Shown one piece after another: positions 49,601 to 62,259 of a DNA stretch of 64,000 nt. A program made the translations under genes and the position numbers. Source of the DNA: Galaxea fascicularis. Taxonomy: Eukaryota; Cnidaria; Anthozoa; Scleractinia; Euphylliidae. Position 1 is the first letter of the stretch; each line of letters begins with the position of its first letter. The DNA lies in assembly GCA_948470475.1 (NCBI GenBank), contig OX419339.1:7920185-7984184 (forward strand). The letters run 5' to 3'. The notes beneath the pieces were generated by a model. It had not been told where the DNA came from and ran no database searches. It worked only from the letters and a program-made list of their open reading frames with translations.

Positions 49601-50122
49601 CTTGCAGGATGGTTCTTTGTACAACGCTAATTTCTTCAGTCCCAATTTGTATAATCTTTTTTTTGGTTCCTTCGCTTACATCGATGTTTTTGATCTTATT
49701 TAATTCTCTTTCATCACGTTTCCAATGGTCCGTGGTCTGATATTTAATCTTCTCTCACCTCTCTCTTCTCCAAGGTAACGAGCTCCGTGTGTTCTGCCCC
49801 ACGAGACAATTCAAGGCAGAGCTCATTTCTATATTGAGTTTATTATGGTTAAACGTTTCATCGCAAGACGGCACCCCTGTAGCAATAGCGTTTAAATGCA
49901 AAACGAGATCTATTTATGCTAGAGAATCACCTTGATTTAATTCCGATACCCCTATCTGAAAACTGTTCGTGTCTCATTTTTGTTTCATATTCTACTGCGT
50001 TGCGCCGATCATGTTGGCTTGGACTAAATGTAAGATACAACCCGTTTAAGTTAACCGTTCTTTCTTCGTTATCAGTTATTTCATTATTCCTTTCCAGCCA
50101 ATTACGTATATATAGAATACTT
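46669..50122. other. intergenic; no gene recognised
   Basis: Weak plus-strand open frames at 46723-46923, 47778-48008 and 48632-48847 have no splice or family support. A G-run lies at 48945-48961. No further exon of the VWA-MIB/HERC2 gene could be identified. Confidence 0.35.
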
Positions 50123-50258
50123 CATGGAAAGTGCGCGCGTACGGTGTTTACACACGACTTGTGGCGTATCAGAAATCGAACAAGTGAGCGAAGCGAACGA
50201 GTGAGATTTCTGATACAAAACATCGAGTGTGTAAACACCGTACAAAGCACTTTCCATG
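50123..50258. repeat. imperfect inverted repeat with about 55-bp arms
   Basis: Left arm CATGGAAAGTGC...GTACGGTGTTTACACAC..., then GTATCAGAAATC; the right arm is the imperfect reverse complement ending at about 50258. The middle holds GTGAGCGAAGCGAACGAGTG. A TATATACATACTGAGATT run at about 50272 recurs inverted near 50953-50976, so a larger element of about 0.85 kb is possible. Confidence 0.6.
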
Positions 50259-51648
50259 TGGTATTATGTTTGTTATATACATACTGAGATTGAACACCCT
50301 CCTTAAATTATGACAAGCTTTATTTAAACAAATGTGGTTAAACAACAATCACTGAAAGAAAGCAGCAGCTTCGTAAAAAGCGAAAGAGCTCAAATAAAAT
50401 CCAAAACTTATGAAATAAAGTTGGCTTATCTGAGTTCAAGGCTGTTTAGTCGGAGTCTTATTCCTCAATTCGAATTCTTTTTCACCTCCTTTCTGTTTCA
50501 GTGATACAACGTTCGCTTTTTTTCGCCTCTTAAAAAATCGTTCAAACGTTTTACGTCTCGCTTAGTTTTTCCTTGTGTGTTTTCAGTGTTTTCAAGACTT
50601 TCGACGTACTCTTCTACCGAAGAATCGTGGATAACGAAACGCTTTTCACACATGGCTTTCGCCGAGACAGGAACTTTCAATATTAACAATGGAAGAAATG
50701 CGAATAAAAACTATTTGCTCTCTTCAGACTCGAAAAGCGATGGCTTGTGCGGTGTACGAAACCGCGCCAACCAGCCTTGAATGAAAACTTCAACTTGCCG
50801 TACCGGCCCGTAAGGCTCACACGTGAAAAAACATGATACGCGGCTCCTGATTGGACGTATCGCTTTTCTCACATGTGGGAAAAGCGATACGCGACATTTG
50901 ATTGGTTTACGTCGGTTTGCGAACGAAAATTTGCTCTGCGGCTTTTCAGTGTGTAAATCTCAGTATGTATATAATAAGCTGTAAATCCCAATGGTGTCTC
51001 AAAGTTTACTGTACGATGAAAGACGATCCTTGGAAACGCGTTTGAAAAACCCTTATTTGCAACTGAGATAGCTAAGTTGCTTCGCAGCTTTTATCTCCTT
51101 CATGTGGATTCCCAGGCTTCTATATATTGAACTGAAGCTATATTTGTTCGCCGTATAAAATTCGGCGTGTGTAATAGACTAATACTCATTTCCTCTATCA
51201 TGAGGGATTATCATGTTGGTGTCTTTGTCCTCCTTTGTAAAAGTTCATAAACTTGTTCAGTTTAAAAGGCCCAGATGATAATGGGGCGTAAGGCCCGATA
51301 TCGTATCGTTAAAAAACATTCGGTTACTTGTCTAGCTCGACAACTGACGTTTTCTAGGGTTGGGGGTGCCCTAAACTATAGGAATATTATAGCCGCAAAG
51401 CAGCTGCATCGGACTTTCATTGCAAATCTGAAACGGTGCTCTTGATTTGCTTCACATCACGTGACAAACATCAGAGTCCGGCCTTGGTGGTGTCCTCGTT
51501 CCAAAAGACGGCATCAGGACAAGATCCTAAAGGAACAGGGCATTCGCATGAGTGGTTATCGATCCAAAAAAAGCGCCTCTCTTGAACTTATAATTACAAT
51601 TAATCAAAATAATACAACCAAGTGTTCCCGTCGTTAACGGGCTAATTA

Positions 51649-52017
51649 GGGAGCTTAAGCAACGACAACGGCGAGGGCAACGAGAACGTCATTTCAAAAT
51701 ATGACTTCTGGTTTTCGTAACTTTTTCGTGATTATTCCAATTTGTTTAATATGCAAAATGCTGGCGAGCTGCCCAGGAACTAAATTACTGTGAACGGTGT
51801 AAAAGCAAAGAAAAAGAAAGAAAAACTTGCCGTCATGCGCTCACGTTCTCGAGAAAACCTAAAACTTTGTCATTTCACGTTGTTGTTTTGCAGAGGACGG
51901 CAAAGAAATGTACCAAAATGTAAAACGCACGTGCAGAGTATTGTTTTTGCTCATTAAGCCCATTGTTTTGTGGCGTTCTCGTTGCTGTTGCCGTCCTCGT
52001 TGCTTAACTAAGCTCTC
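51649..52017. mobile_element. MITE of the GGGAGYTTA family, complete copy
   Basis: Left end GGGAGCTTAAGCAACGACAA; right end, inverted, GAGAGCTTAGTTAAGCAACG. TA lies on both sides. Sub-terminal GGCAACGAGAACG is complementary in both arms. The interior matches both members at 45877-46592. A TA duplication suggests a Tc1/mariner-type origin, but this is inference. Confidence 0.75.
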
Positions 52018-53073
52018 TAATGACATCATTAAAGTGAAGTAGATTTCGTTCGCGGATTCAATGATCCATTTATGAAATGAATGATCCAATGTTCAAATTG
52101 AGCCTCAATTACCGAATGTTGATTGGATTAATAAAAAAAGCGTTGCTTTTCATAGATAATAAGCTCCAACTCCTCCTCGGTTTAGAAAAAAAGATGGCGG
52201 ACAGACGAAACATTTTGGGACCGTGGGTTTTACGAGACAGGGAATACCCTGTCTGGCGCTTTTCAAGAAAAAATTATAGGGATATGTAATCAGGGTTTCA
52301 GAGCAAATGAAATATCAAGGATCGGTCAACATTGGCTCTATAATCTCTTTATATAAAATTCACCTCTATTTTCAAGTGCTCGTTGATTTTAATAATTTGG
52401 TCTTTGCGTGGAATATTTCAAAGTTTTTCCATTTAAGTTGAGAAAATATGTCTTCTGTGTCCTGAAATCAACTTTAGCGGATTTGGTCTTTGATTGCTTT
52501 AATTAATATTATACTGTTAACTCGATGTGAACGGAGTTTAATTTACAATTTTCTTTTACAACATATCAGGAGTTGAAATTGATAGTGTTTAGGGGATGGT
52601 TATCAACTTCTTTCTTTTTTTAATTTCGATCCCGAGGTTTGACTTGTTTCTATTTCTCAATCGTATCATAAGATTATCTTTGCCTTCGACTTGACAATGT
52701 ACCGAAATGCCTTCATATCACGGTTTTAAAAAACTCCCGTAAGCGCTCACCCGCGGGACCGCAGCTTTGTGTCCGCTTACGAGAGGTAAAAAAAGAAGCA
52801 ATTTGAAATGTAGTGTAATATAATGGTAATGTCGTGCGAACTGGAGTTTGAGGAGCACTGTCAGCTTAAGACAGATTATTTTAACTCGTTGAAGCTTCAA
52901 AAAGGTGTCGGTCTCTGCTTACGGAAGTTGTTAAATGTGGAGTATCAGTGGAAGAAATCACCGCGACCGCAACTTGATGTCCGTTTAAGGGAGGTGTCCT
53001 CTTACGGGAGGTGTCCGCAAGCAGAGGTTCGACTGTAGGTGAAGGAAACAAAGGAATTACAACATGTACTCAC
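52018..53073. other. no exon recognised; expected to hold or precede the 3' end of the VWA-MIB/HERC2 gene
   Basis: The exon ending at 53074 has a clear GTGAGT donor, so the minus-strand gene must continue leftward. No convincing continuation was found. Repeated GGGAGGTGTCC-type motifs at about 52735-53035 indicate an older repeat. Confidence 0.35.
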
Positions 53074-56000
53074 AGCTGGGTGAACCAATACATCAACAGC
53101 TCCTTCCGCGCCATTGCGATAAGTGTTGGTGTGTCCATTGGGCCAGCGGACCTAGCAAAGAGAAAAGCTGTAAACAACTTTGGTGGGTTTGTTTTATGTT
53201 AAAACAAAGGTAAAAAAGTGCATTGCAATGTAAAATGCAACTAGTAACTGTTACACAGAAAAAGCGGTCTTAATGTGAAAGGGCGACTGTCTGGTGCAAA
53301 ATATAGTGATTTTCCTTGACAAGGCCGCACTAATACAATTTCAGTGACCGATAAAGAGGAACTTAAGCACACCGAAACAGTGGCCGGAATAGAACAACAA
53401 CAACAACAACAAACATGTCTTCATTTTGGGTAACTACATCCATGGTCCCTATCAGATTAGGATTATAATTATACTAACTCGTGCAAACATGGCTGTTCCC
53501 TACATCCTCCCCCCCCCCCCCCTCCACTCTCCCCTTCCCCCTTCAAAAGCTGGCCAGATTGCAAGGAGTGAGGATAGTAAAAGAATAATACCTCTACAAC
53601 CCCACCGTTAACAGCGTACACTCGCCCAATATTTCCGGCGCCACCGTCTTGGTTTCCCCATTTCCAGTTTGGCCCTAAACCAGATAATACAAACATTATT
53701 CACTATCAATTTAGATTGTATTTCGTTGGCCCTTCCGTACAGACTCGAATGATGAAGCCGCCATTTAGGGTAAAGGAATATAATTTGAATACACAAAAGA
53801 TTTTAGAACTAGTGCATACGCAAATTCAGCATGGTAATTTTTTGTTTGCGCCGTTGAGTAATATTTTACTACGTTTTAACACTATTCACTACAGTTCCTT
53901 TTGATCAACGTGGTTTATGATTACCTATTTCTTAAACACAATTCAAGGCACAGCAAAGACGTTTTCTTTTCTACGACCTCCAAAAAATCCACTCTTCCTT
54001 CCTTCCATCCGCACCTTTCATGTAGTTGATGACCATTCTGCGGACCTCAAGTTTTACCTTTCTATCGAGTGTCCCGAAGGAGTCTTATATTTATCGGCTC
54101 TTAATTGTTTGGAATATGTGTGACATGGAAGGGTAAAATACTTAAAATTTATACTTAGATATTTCACACTGTTGTTTAATTGTTTTTAGTTCTGCCTGCT
54201 CAAAGGTTTCCACCACGCCAGTGCATTTGTGTTGCTTTCTGCCCTCATCCATCCTTCATGATCAACATCCACGTGCGACACCGCCAAGTCAATTAAGAGT
54301 ATCAAGCACGCAATTCACCCTTCGATCAGGTATTTTCTGCTAAAGTTCCTCTTTCAGCATGCTGCTTTCCAAATATGGGGTTGCCACATTGAGAGTTTTG
54401 AGCAGGGGAGCGGCGAGCGGACGAGTGTGTAAGGAACAAAGCGGTCGGAATAAAAACAGTTTTATTCGTTGAACCCACGGGGTGCAACATGGTTATTCTT
54501 AACAGTTCGTTCTACACCGTTTGGCAATCCCCTGCCAACTTCCTTGATATTTTCTCAATGACCGAGTAGAGCGGCTTCGATGGCCTATCGCGAAATGATT
54601 GTTGGTTTCAGATGCATGTTAAAATGTATTTATTAGCTAACGTAAAATCAAATATTTTTAAAAGACAATGATACCAAAACAACCGGAGAAATTTAAATGG
54701 ACAACCTGCATGGGCAGCGGTGATCTGTTTTAATTCATTACTTAGGGCCTAAATTGCCTTATGAAACACCTGGGACCTTTGTAAGGACAGCATCAGAAAG
54801 CCGCTCTGCAATCTAACCTCTGATAACACGACAGCCAACTTGGATGCCTTCAAGATCTAGAATCACACGTCGGTTTTCATCAACAACCTATAAAATTCGA
54901 CAATGTGAAATCCGGCAAATTATCGAAATTCTCAGTCTTAAGTTGATCAACTGAACGCAATTGCTGAAATTCCACAACTTTTTCTGCTTCCATAGTGCCC
55001 CCTCAGAAATTCAGAGCTCCGTTATTTATAATAATACTAACAATAATCCCAAGCATCCCTTTGGCACAGGATTTTCAACAGGGACATCCTAAATAGAAAT
55101 TAAACTCAACTTTATACCTCCCGAAAACCTATTTAAGGCTGAACAACGGCAAGCGTTTCATTTTCATTGCGCATCTGTTTCACGAACGGCGACTCTCATG
55201 TGCAACAAGTCTCCTGTTACTTTTGCATTCCAGCTTCTTTTTTCTGAACCTTGGATTTTTGGTTTGGGTATATTCGAGATATATTCGTTCAAGTTATTAC
55301 CAATTCCTGTAAAGATGAATTATTGTCACTACAGTAAGGACAATTATTTATGGGCCAGGTGGGTATAGATATATATAGTGTTTCGTTAGTACCTTGACAT
55401 CGAACGCGGAATCTTTTCCAAAGCGATAGGAATTTTTGTTTCCTTTATCCCAATGAACATCCACCCATCCTGAAACAATGCATGATTTGGTTAAACATTA
55501 AACTGAGCGAAGAACAGACGGACGGACGGACGGACGGACAGACCGTGGCAGGGGGGAGGGATGGATGCACGCATGCACGCATGCTGCATACACCCACCCA
55601 TACATACATGCATTATGCGTGTATGGATACATACATAGATGTCAGCAGTAAAAGAGGGAAAGACTCAACTGACTCTATAAAGAGCAATAACGGTGTGACA
55701 CTGACCGGCTGTGCCACCAACTTTGACAATAGTACCAGGTCCGTTTCCATCCTGATCTCCCCATTTCCAATGAGGTCCTCTCCGTACACGTGTGCCAACT
55801 GGAGGCGGTTTTGGATAATTCTGGAGCGAAAAAAACTACAGTGTTTTGAAAAACAAAAAAGAGTTGCCAAATCGCGTTCTGTATGACATTAACAATTTCA
55901 TTTGATTCACTTTCGAACTTTAATGTAGTCTGATAGGGGGTAAAAAACGCAACAGAATACAAAACAAGCAAACACATCTTTGCTAATCTTTCGTGTTCGT

Positions 56001-59000
56001 TCATTTGAAGTTGTTTGGTTTGGAGACTTACAGGAAGTCGACCGGCAAAGATTGTCACTGGTATTCTTGTGTTATTCCTCAGTTCGTTCGAGTCAGTAAA
56101 CACAAGTTACTAGTACTTACTCCAGAATCATCCTCATCATCGTCGCCTTCAGCGACGATCATAGCTAACAGCAAGGCCATAAGAGGACGCTGAAAGAAAC
56201 ATCAAACAGTGAATTTAGCGCACTGCCATACAGCAGTTCCTTGTTAGTGGGTCCCTAAACATTCTTTCCTTCCATGTTCGATGTAGTTATTGTATGGGGT
56301 GAAACCCATTTAGGACAAAAATATTGTTTTATACAAGGAGTATGTTAGAGTATATTAGACCCATCCGTTCTTCGTTACTTATATAAAATGAGCGAAAAGC
56401 AAAGATTCGACGCTGTTGTATCAGGTAAATCCAGTTTGACGCAATGATCGTGTAGTGTGGTCATGTCGTAAAGAAAATACGTTGTACATCGTGGGTTCTA
56501 ATTGGCAAAGAACGCACTTGACACTTGACTGCTCGTCGAACGACGATAAAAATTTGTAGTTGTTATTTTTAACCTAACTTGGGAAGATGGGTAGCTTTAG
56601 CGGTACAAAACCCATCCTTACCAGTTCAGCTTCATCCATATCTTCGCCCAGGCCTCGCATAAACTGCTGCAGCGCGATCAGGGAATGGAGCTTTGCCATG
56701 TCTGTAAAATAAAAACCAATGGGCATTTGTCACAATATTCATCTGAATTCTTTTTCACTGAGTACTTTCCCGAACATTAAATCTTGAGGTTGTAATGTTA
56801 CATCTGCAGTACATGAAAGTCGAGGAAAGTTTGTCGGCCGCTCTTCCATGGACTGTTCAAGTGGCACGATGGTATGTCGAGAAATGCACGCTAATAAGAT
56901 TCATGCTGTTTATGATAGACATCACAAAGTGTCCCTAGCCCTAAGCCCCACCTTAATGCAAGCAATTCAGTGAAACATAAAGATATATGGAAATTACAAT
57001 TCATTGTGCGTGATATGAAGTTCTCAATGTCCCAGCTACGTGTATTTCTGAACATAAGTGACGACTGTAGCTAAGAGCACCAGTCGTGTTTTAGATTGGA
57101 CATGATTGGATACTCGCTTTCGTGTTGTTACTTTGTCATATTTATCGAAGCTTTGAGAGAATGCAATCTAACACTTAATGCATTTCGCAGGATGCTGCTT
57201 TGGTCGACAACAAAAACATTCAGAGTTTCCAGTAATCATCTTCAATCGAACTAATAACTTAAAGGTAACTCGAAGTCAAGCTTAAAGATTTTTGGTGTCG
57301 ATCAGCATGGCTGGGCTGAACACAGACCAAATTCAAAACTGGTGAAGTCCTCCAATTCTTTGCTTACGCTAGCATTGTGATATGTACTTTTACTTTTAAT
57401 AATAACAATAATAAGATGAGCGCTCTCACCACTTTGCCAACCTGCTCCCCCAACTTATTACCGCCTTGAACTTACCATGGGCAAATTTAGCAATGAAACG
57501 GGACAGCAATACTTGTCTTCTGAAGAAAGTGCTTAGCTCACTCATGTTGTGAACCATCACGTACATTCCCCCAGTCACTTTAGCAATATTTTCCAGAAGT
57601 TTCTTCGCGGAAAAAGGCAAAATGACTATCATTAGACTATATATACTTGGGTGAGAACTAAGCTTCTTTTAAATTCTTCAAGACAAAAATAATTTAGATT
57701 AGGAGGTACCGTATCGGGTTACCTGACAACGAGGACGGTAAGGGCAACGAGAACGCCACAAAATAATAGGTTTAAGGAGCAAGTGCATTTTGGTTCATTT
57801 CTCTGGCGTCCTCTTTTAAGTGACCACACTTTATGATTTTCCAGAAAATGTGAAAGCATGAAGCATCGATGCCGGGCACCAGCAATTTTCGGTTAAACAT
57901 GTTAGAATTATCACAAAAGAGAAAGAAAGAGAAGAAACGAGAATTACATTTTCCTCGCCTTCGCCGTCGTCGTTGTCTTTGCTTACGCTCCCCATTAGAA
58001 AATGTAACCGACGTAAGGGTGCTTGGCTTTGAACTAACGCAGTAGAGGATCCCTCCCTACCCCTACCCCCCACCCCCTAATTTTGGTGCAAAGCCGAGAC
58101 AAAGGGGAGGAGCGCAATACCGAGGCGCCAAAAACCACGAAAGGGCCAAAACGTAGTGAGCCCCTCCCTCCCTCCCATTTCTATCGGTCTGTATCTGCTG
58201 TTGTAACACACGTTGGATTCAAACAACTGACTTGCACTTTCATTGTTGTCTAGAGGTCTGATTCAATGAGAGCCAACCAAAGTTCGGAATATATCAAGGC
58301 TAGTTATCTGTTACCTTATCTGCGTTTCCGCATCCAACACAAGCAATCGGGATTTTATGAGGGAGGCCCATTTCCTGCCAACGAGCTCCAAACAGAACTG
58401 CAGCCACTAAGACTTCTTTCAAGGCCTGGAGAACGATTAAGAATCATATTGTGAATCAGACGAGGAACGACAGTGGCTATCAAGTGGTATCGACCTGTCC
58501 AAGTTGGAGTTTGTATTCAGTGATTCTTTGCCTTGTAAGGTACAAGGAGTCCCATTCAAGGGTGCTCAGGAAATGCCTGACAGTCGACAACGTGATAGAA
58601 AACTCATCTGAAAAATATGTTCATTTCGGGAAGAGGGATTCCAGGTTCAGCGCACCATGCATAACTTAATTACGTATCAGGAACCATCGTGTAAATGATC
58701 TCAAAAAATCTACTCTTTCTTAACTGTAAGCATTTACCAACCCTCAGTGAGAGATTGCAGAGAGATTATAAGCGTTAGGCTTTGCTACCTGTCAACGGAA
58801 CACGTTCTTATTTGCTTACTTGCTCGGTTTCTCGACCATTTTCGTCCGTAGGCTTCCCGTCAGTCATAAGAATGATACGAGGGCAGAGTTTCCTCCCATT
58901 CACATTGACCACGCCTCCTGTAGTTGTAGGAAAGAATGGCGTAATTGAGGTCAATAAGAGAGACAGGAAAATACGGTGAATAATTATTCCATGGATTCAA

Positions 59001-59437
59001 CACCCATGCAAATTATACATGGTTTACATTTTGCATTGGTTTTGTTACATTTTGTTTTGTTGTCCTTACAGGTTACGAATAAGTCCCGTCGAACAGATAG
59101 CCGAAAGTAGGGAAAAGAACTACTTGAATTTTACAATCACCATTTTCTTTTTTTTTTTTTTTAAATTCGTATGGGTAGCAAATATCTTGGTCTTCTCAGT
59201 TGAAGTAAAGTTCTTTTAACAATCTTGAAGGTTTTAGGTATGTGTACTTTTTAACAGAAGGCCCTTGCAAATTAGCCCATATTCGTATTCTCGGTATTGA
59301 ACTGGATCTAGCATGAAGTGGAGGCTCTTTTGGGAGGAATACATTTACATATGAAAAGTTCCCCCGCAAGAGCCTCCACTTCATGCTAGATCCAGTTCAA
59401 TACCGAGAAAACGAATATGGCCTAAGCGTGTGCGTGT

Positions 59438-59473
<36 letters not shown>

Positions 59474-61703
59474 GGCGTGTGTGTGTGGGGGAGGGGGGGG
59501 GGGGGGTGGGGGCGTCACTCCTGACAGTGCAATAACAAAAACGATTACCATTTGTCACGATTTCCTTTAGGGCCATCAACAAACCATCCTTCATAGGGGT
59601 CGTGCCATTAGCTCTAAGGCCATCTGAAAAAAAAAAAGTCAATTATCATCTCAATATATGATAACATCACAATTCAGGATTTTTTCCAACATAAACATTC
59701 ACCATGCTGTTGTTAACTGTTGGCATTGAATTTCTTGGCGCATGCCCAACCGGCTTATTCTGTACTTCATAAGTTAACACATTGACACTTTGAAGAAAGG
59801 GATCAATTTGTGGCGGCGCATGCTATGTATTTGTTCCCTTTGATTGAAGGACAAGATTAACTTTACAGCACCCTTTGCAGTTGGGATTTTGAAAATAAAG
59901 CTCTTGGTCTTCTTCTTCTTCTTCTTCGAAGACTACAAATAAGAAGAATTCAGCACCTTCCCATGGAATTAGCCGACCCATGTTAACAAGAAAAAATGTT
60001 CCCAAGCTCCTTTTCAGGCTTTGTACGTAGCTTACCTATTTTCCTTCGTATTCCCAAATAATTTGTTGACAAACTGTGCAACACTTGCGTCCTGGCACCA
60101 AATTCAACAATGGCAACATTCTCCTAATTTTAAAAATTAAATTTTCATGTTTTAAAATGTCATTCCTTGATCTGATATTTGGGTAGGATTGGCTAGGCCG
60201 TGTACCGCAATACTTACATATTCTTAGTTTCGCTCATTTGTCCGTGTTGTTAAGTGCAGAGGTAGTATTTTTTTGTAACAACACCACGTTAGGATATTGT
60301 ACCATGTTACAGCAAATACAAAATATATCATTTTTTTATTTAGTAAGTCTTAAATACTCACGGTACAGCGATATCTCGAACCAGTCTCAATGCTGACGTT
60401 TTACTATTTTACGATAATGAACAAAACTACGCCTGTTGATTCAGACCTTGAAATTAATCAGCCGTTCCACAGCCATTCCTAATACAGTTCCAGGAAAACT
60501 AATCAATATTGTCAGTGGTTTTTAAAATTTGTACATAATTATAATATGTGTATTAAGTTCGGTAAATGAAAAGCTCGGCGTCTGAATCAAAGCCGTTCTA
60601 AAGTCGAAATTCCCGGCCAAGCCAGCTGAGAAGAACGGCTGAGCCGTTGCAAATTAAAATAGTCGCTCCTAACTGATTCCGACGCCGAACTTTTATGCTC
60701 AATCGTATGAATTAGGTTCGGCTCATGAAAAGTACGGCGTCTGAACCGGGCCTAATTGGGCCAAAGAGTAGTTTCTTGGGTGTGTACATTTAATTGAACA
60801 CGGAATGGGGTGGCTTCACTTGCTTTCTCCGGCTATTTCCACTCCTTCCTATTTCTTTACACGTTCTCAAAGAAGTGCTTCAAGGGCTTGGATATTAAGT
60901 TACATCAGTTTGTAATGTCAAATTTTGTACGCGTCTGCCACCGCCGGTTAACAGTCTGTGGCCAAACGATTTCATGGAAAGACCGGAACAAATTAATTTC
61001 TCAGAAAACGATCTGGAAACAGAGTTGAGAGATGACGGATTAAAAACAATACTGATTAACTCCACGCTATAAAAAAGCGAGCAAAGCAAATACTGGTATT
61101 TTGTTTACTGTCAAAGTTGATGATCTACACTGCAACACCTTCCATTGACGATAGCCCGCCATGCAATCAAAGGAACGTTCTTTGAATCAAGGTTAGTACC
61201 TTTCAGTATGTTAGCTGATCATGAATCTCTCTTGGTTTTAAGCTGAGAAATGTCTTCCCGAACTGAACCTGTAAAAACGTTTTTCAAAAGCTTTTACTTT
61301 TTCACGGCTAAACTTGCTAGAATGGGCCGACGTTACTTCGCGCATTTATAGTAACTTTCCACTGACGCGCTATAAACATTCGGAAACAACTGATTATGCA
61401 AAAACAGGTGAACACAGGCGAACATTTCTGCGAAAAATCCGATTGACTGTTTTTATAGTAAGCACGGATTAACTGTACTTTTCGGCGTATGACGACGATC
61501 AAAGATAAATCAAAGATAATAAATTCTTACTTTCATTTCAAATTACCTTTAAGTCCGCTTGTGTTGCCGTCTCTTGGACTCCATCCAGAAATTTTAGGGC
61601 TGCAGCTTTGAGCTGGTTTATGCCTTCGTTGTTATTCCATCCCATGGAACCCGAGGTATCGAGACACAAAACTGTATCCAGAGGCATCTCGCCTTGTCTT
61701 ATT
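53074..61703 (-). CDS. VWA domain plus two MIB/HERC2 domains, thirteen exons (partial)
   Basis: Minus-strand exons: 61703-61547, 60123-60036, 59623-59549, 58917-58820, 58425-58315, 57602-57476, 56701-56622, 56189-56121, 55820-55706, 55469-55393, 54887-54818, 53674-53592 and 53151-53074; all twelve junctions agree in phase. Exons 1-6 encode a von Willebrand factor A domain with a complete metal-binding MIDAS: DTSGSM, the Thr of NGTTPMKDG, and MTDGKPTD. Exon 7 is helical (MAKLHSLIALQQFMRGLG). Exon 8 ends in an acidic run (EGDDDEDDSG). Exons 9-10 form a first MIB/HERC2 domain (GTRVRRGPHWKWGDQDG, NSYRFG) and exons 11-13 a second (GCRVIRGPNWKWGNQDGG, NTYRNGAEGAVDVL). MIB/HERC2 domains occur in Mind-bomb and HERC2 ubiquitin ligases and bind protein partners. 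No RING, ZZ or ankyrin part is visible, but the 3' end is missing: the last exon ends at a GTGAGT donor. No signal peptide is seen, so an intracellular protein is more likely than a secreted one. Confidence 0.88.
55514..55544 (+). repeat. (GACG)n microsatellite
   Basis: About seven GACG/GACA units in an intron of the VWA-MIB/HERC2 gene. Confidence 0.85.
57712..57995. mobile_element. decayed MITE of the GGGAGYTTA family
   Basis: GACAACGAGGACGGTAAGGG and GCAACGAGAACGCCAC at the left, and inverted GGGGAGCGTAAGCAAAGACA with ACGACGACGGCGAAGG at the right. It resembles 51649-52017 in its ends only. It lies in an intron of the VWA-MIB/HERC2 gene. Confidence 0.5.
59274..59423. repeat. hairpin element with about 62-bp arms
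   Basis: Left arm CCATATTCGTATTCTCGGTA continuing to GTGGAGGCTCTTTTGGGAGG; the right arm is its near-perfect reverse complement. The loop is about 20 bases around ACATTTACATATGAAAAG. It sits between two VWA exons. A single-arm copy is at 29171-29260. Confidence 0.8.
59438..59507 (+). repeat. (GACA)n, (GT)n and poly-G tract
   Basis: About nine GACA units, then a GTGTGT run and a G-rich run, close to a VWA exon. Confidence 0.9.
60424..60752. mobile_element. partial copy of the MITE at 29292-29696
   Basis: From about 60424 the sequence TGTTGATTCAGA..., AGCCGTTCCACAGCC and ATCAATATTGTCAGTGGTTT follows the copy at 29292. The right end GGTTCAGACGCCGTACTTTT (inverted) is intact at 60752 and is followed by TAA. 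The left terminal 70 bp are missing or diverged. Confidence 0.7.
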
Positions 61704-62128
61704 CTAGGGATGAGGGCAGGAGGAAGTAGCCCAAGTTTTATAATATTATTAATTTGATTTTTTATAATAAGACTGATTAGGATTGGCTTGAAGGTTGCAG
61801 CCAAGCAGAACATGGAACAGTGATACTCGCTTTGAAAATTTCGCTGACAGTGTCCACAAGACCAGCTGTTGTGAAGTCAATTTGATTCGGAAAGCTTAGA
61901 ATCCGAAAACTGTTTGAACATGTACACTTGAATTGAGTCATTGTCGAACTGCGTCATAAGATCTGTGCCCGTGCAAGACAAGACTACAAAGTGACGAAAA
62001 AAGCATGAATAATTAAACACGACATTGGTAAGTTAAGTTTCGCTGGTAAAGAGATCACATTATCAATTTCAAAACATTTCACAGTCTATTAATGATAACT
62101 GAGAAAATGCATTTCGTTCAGTGAAGAC

Positions 62129-62259
62129 CTTGCAGCCTGCAACACAACAGTGCAGCGATCAATCACTCCCTTAGGATATTCACTTCCGCAAAAATCCTGA
62201 CAAACCGAACTTAATCCATTATTGCGTACTGTGTGTAAACTGAGCAAAATGTCATTCAT
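62129..62259 (-). CDS. candidate first exon of the VWA-MIB/HERC2 gene
   Basis: An ATG at 62259 with A at -3 opens a frame of 43 codons (MNDILLSLHTVRNNGLSS...) that can end at AAG|GTCTTC in phase 2. The first VWA exon at 61703 needs a phase-2 partner, and AG + A would give Arg before IRQGEMPLD. Phase and start context fit, but the donor is weak and the sequence is not recognised. Confidence 0.3.
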
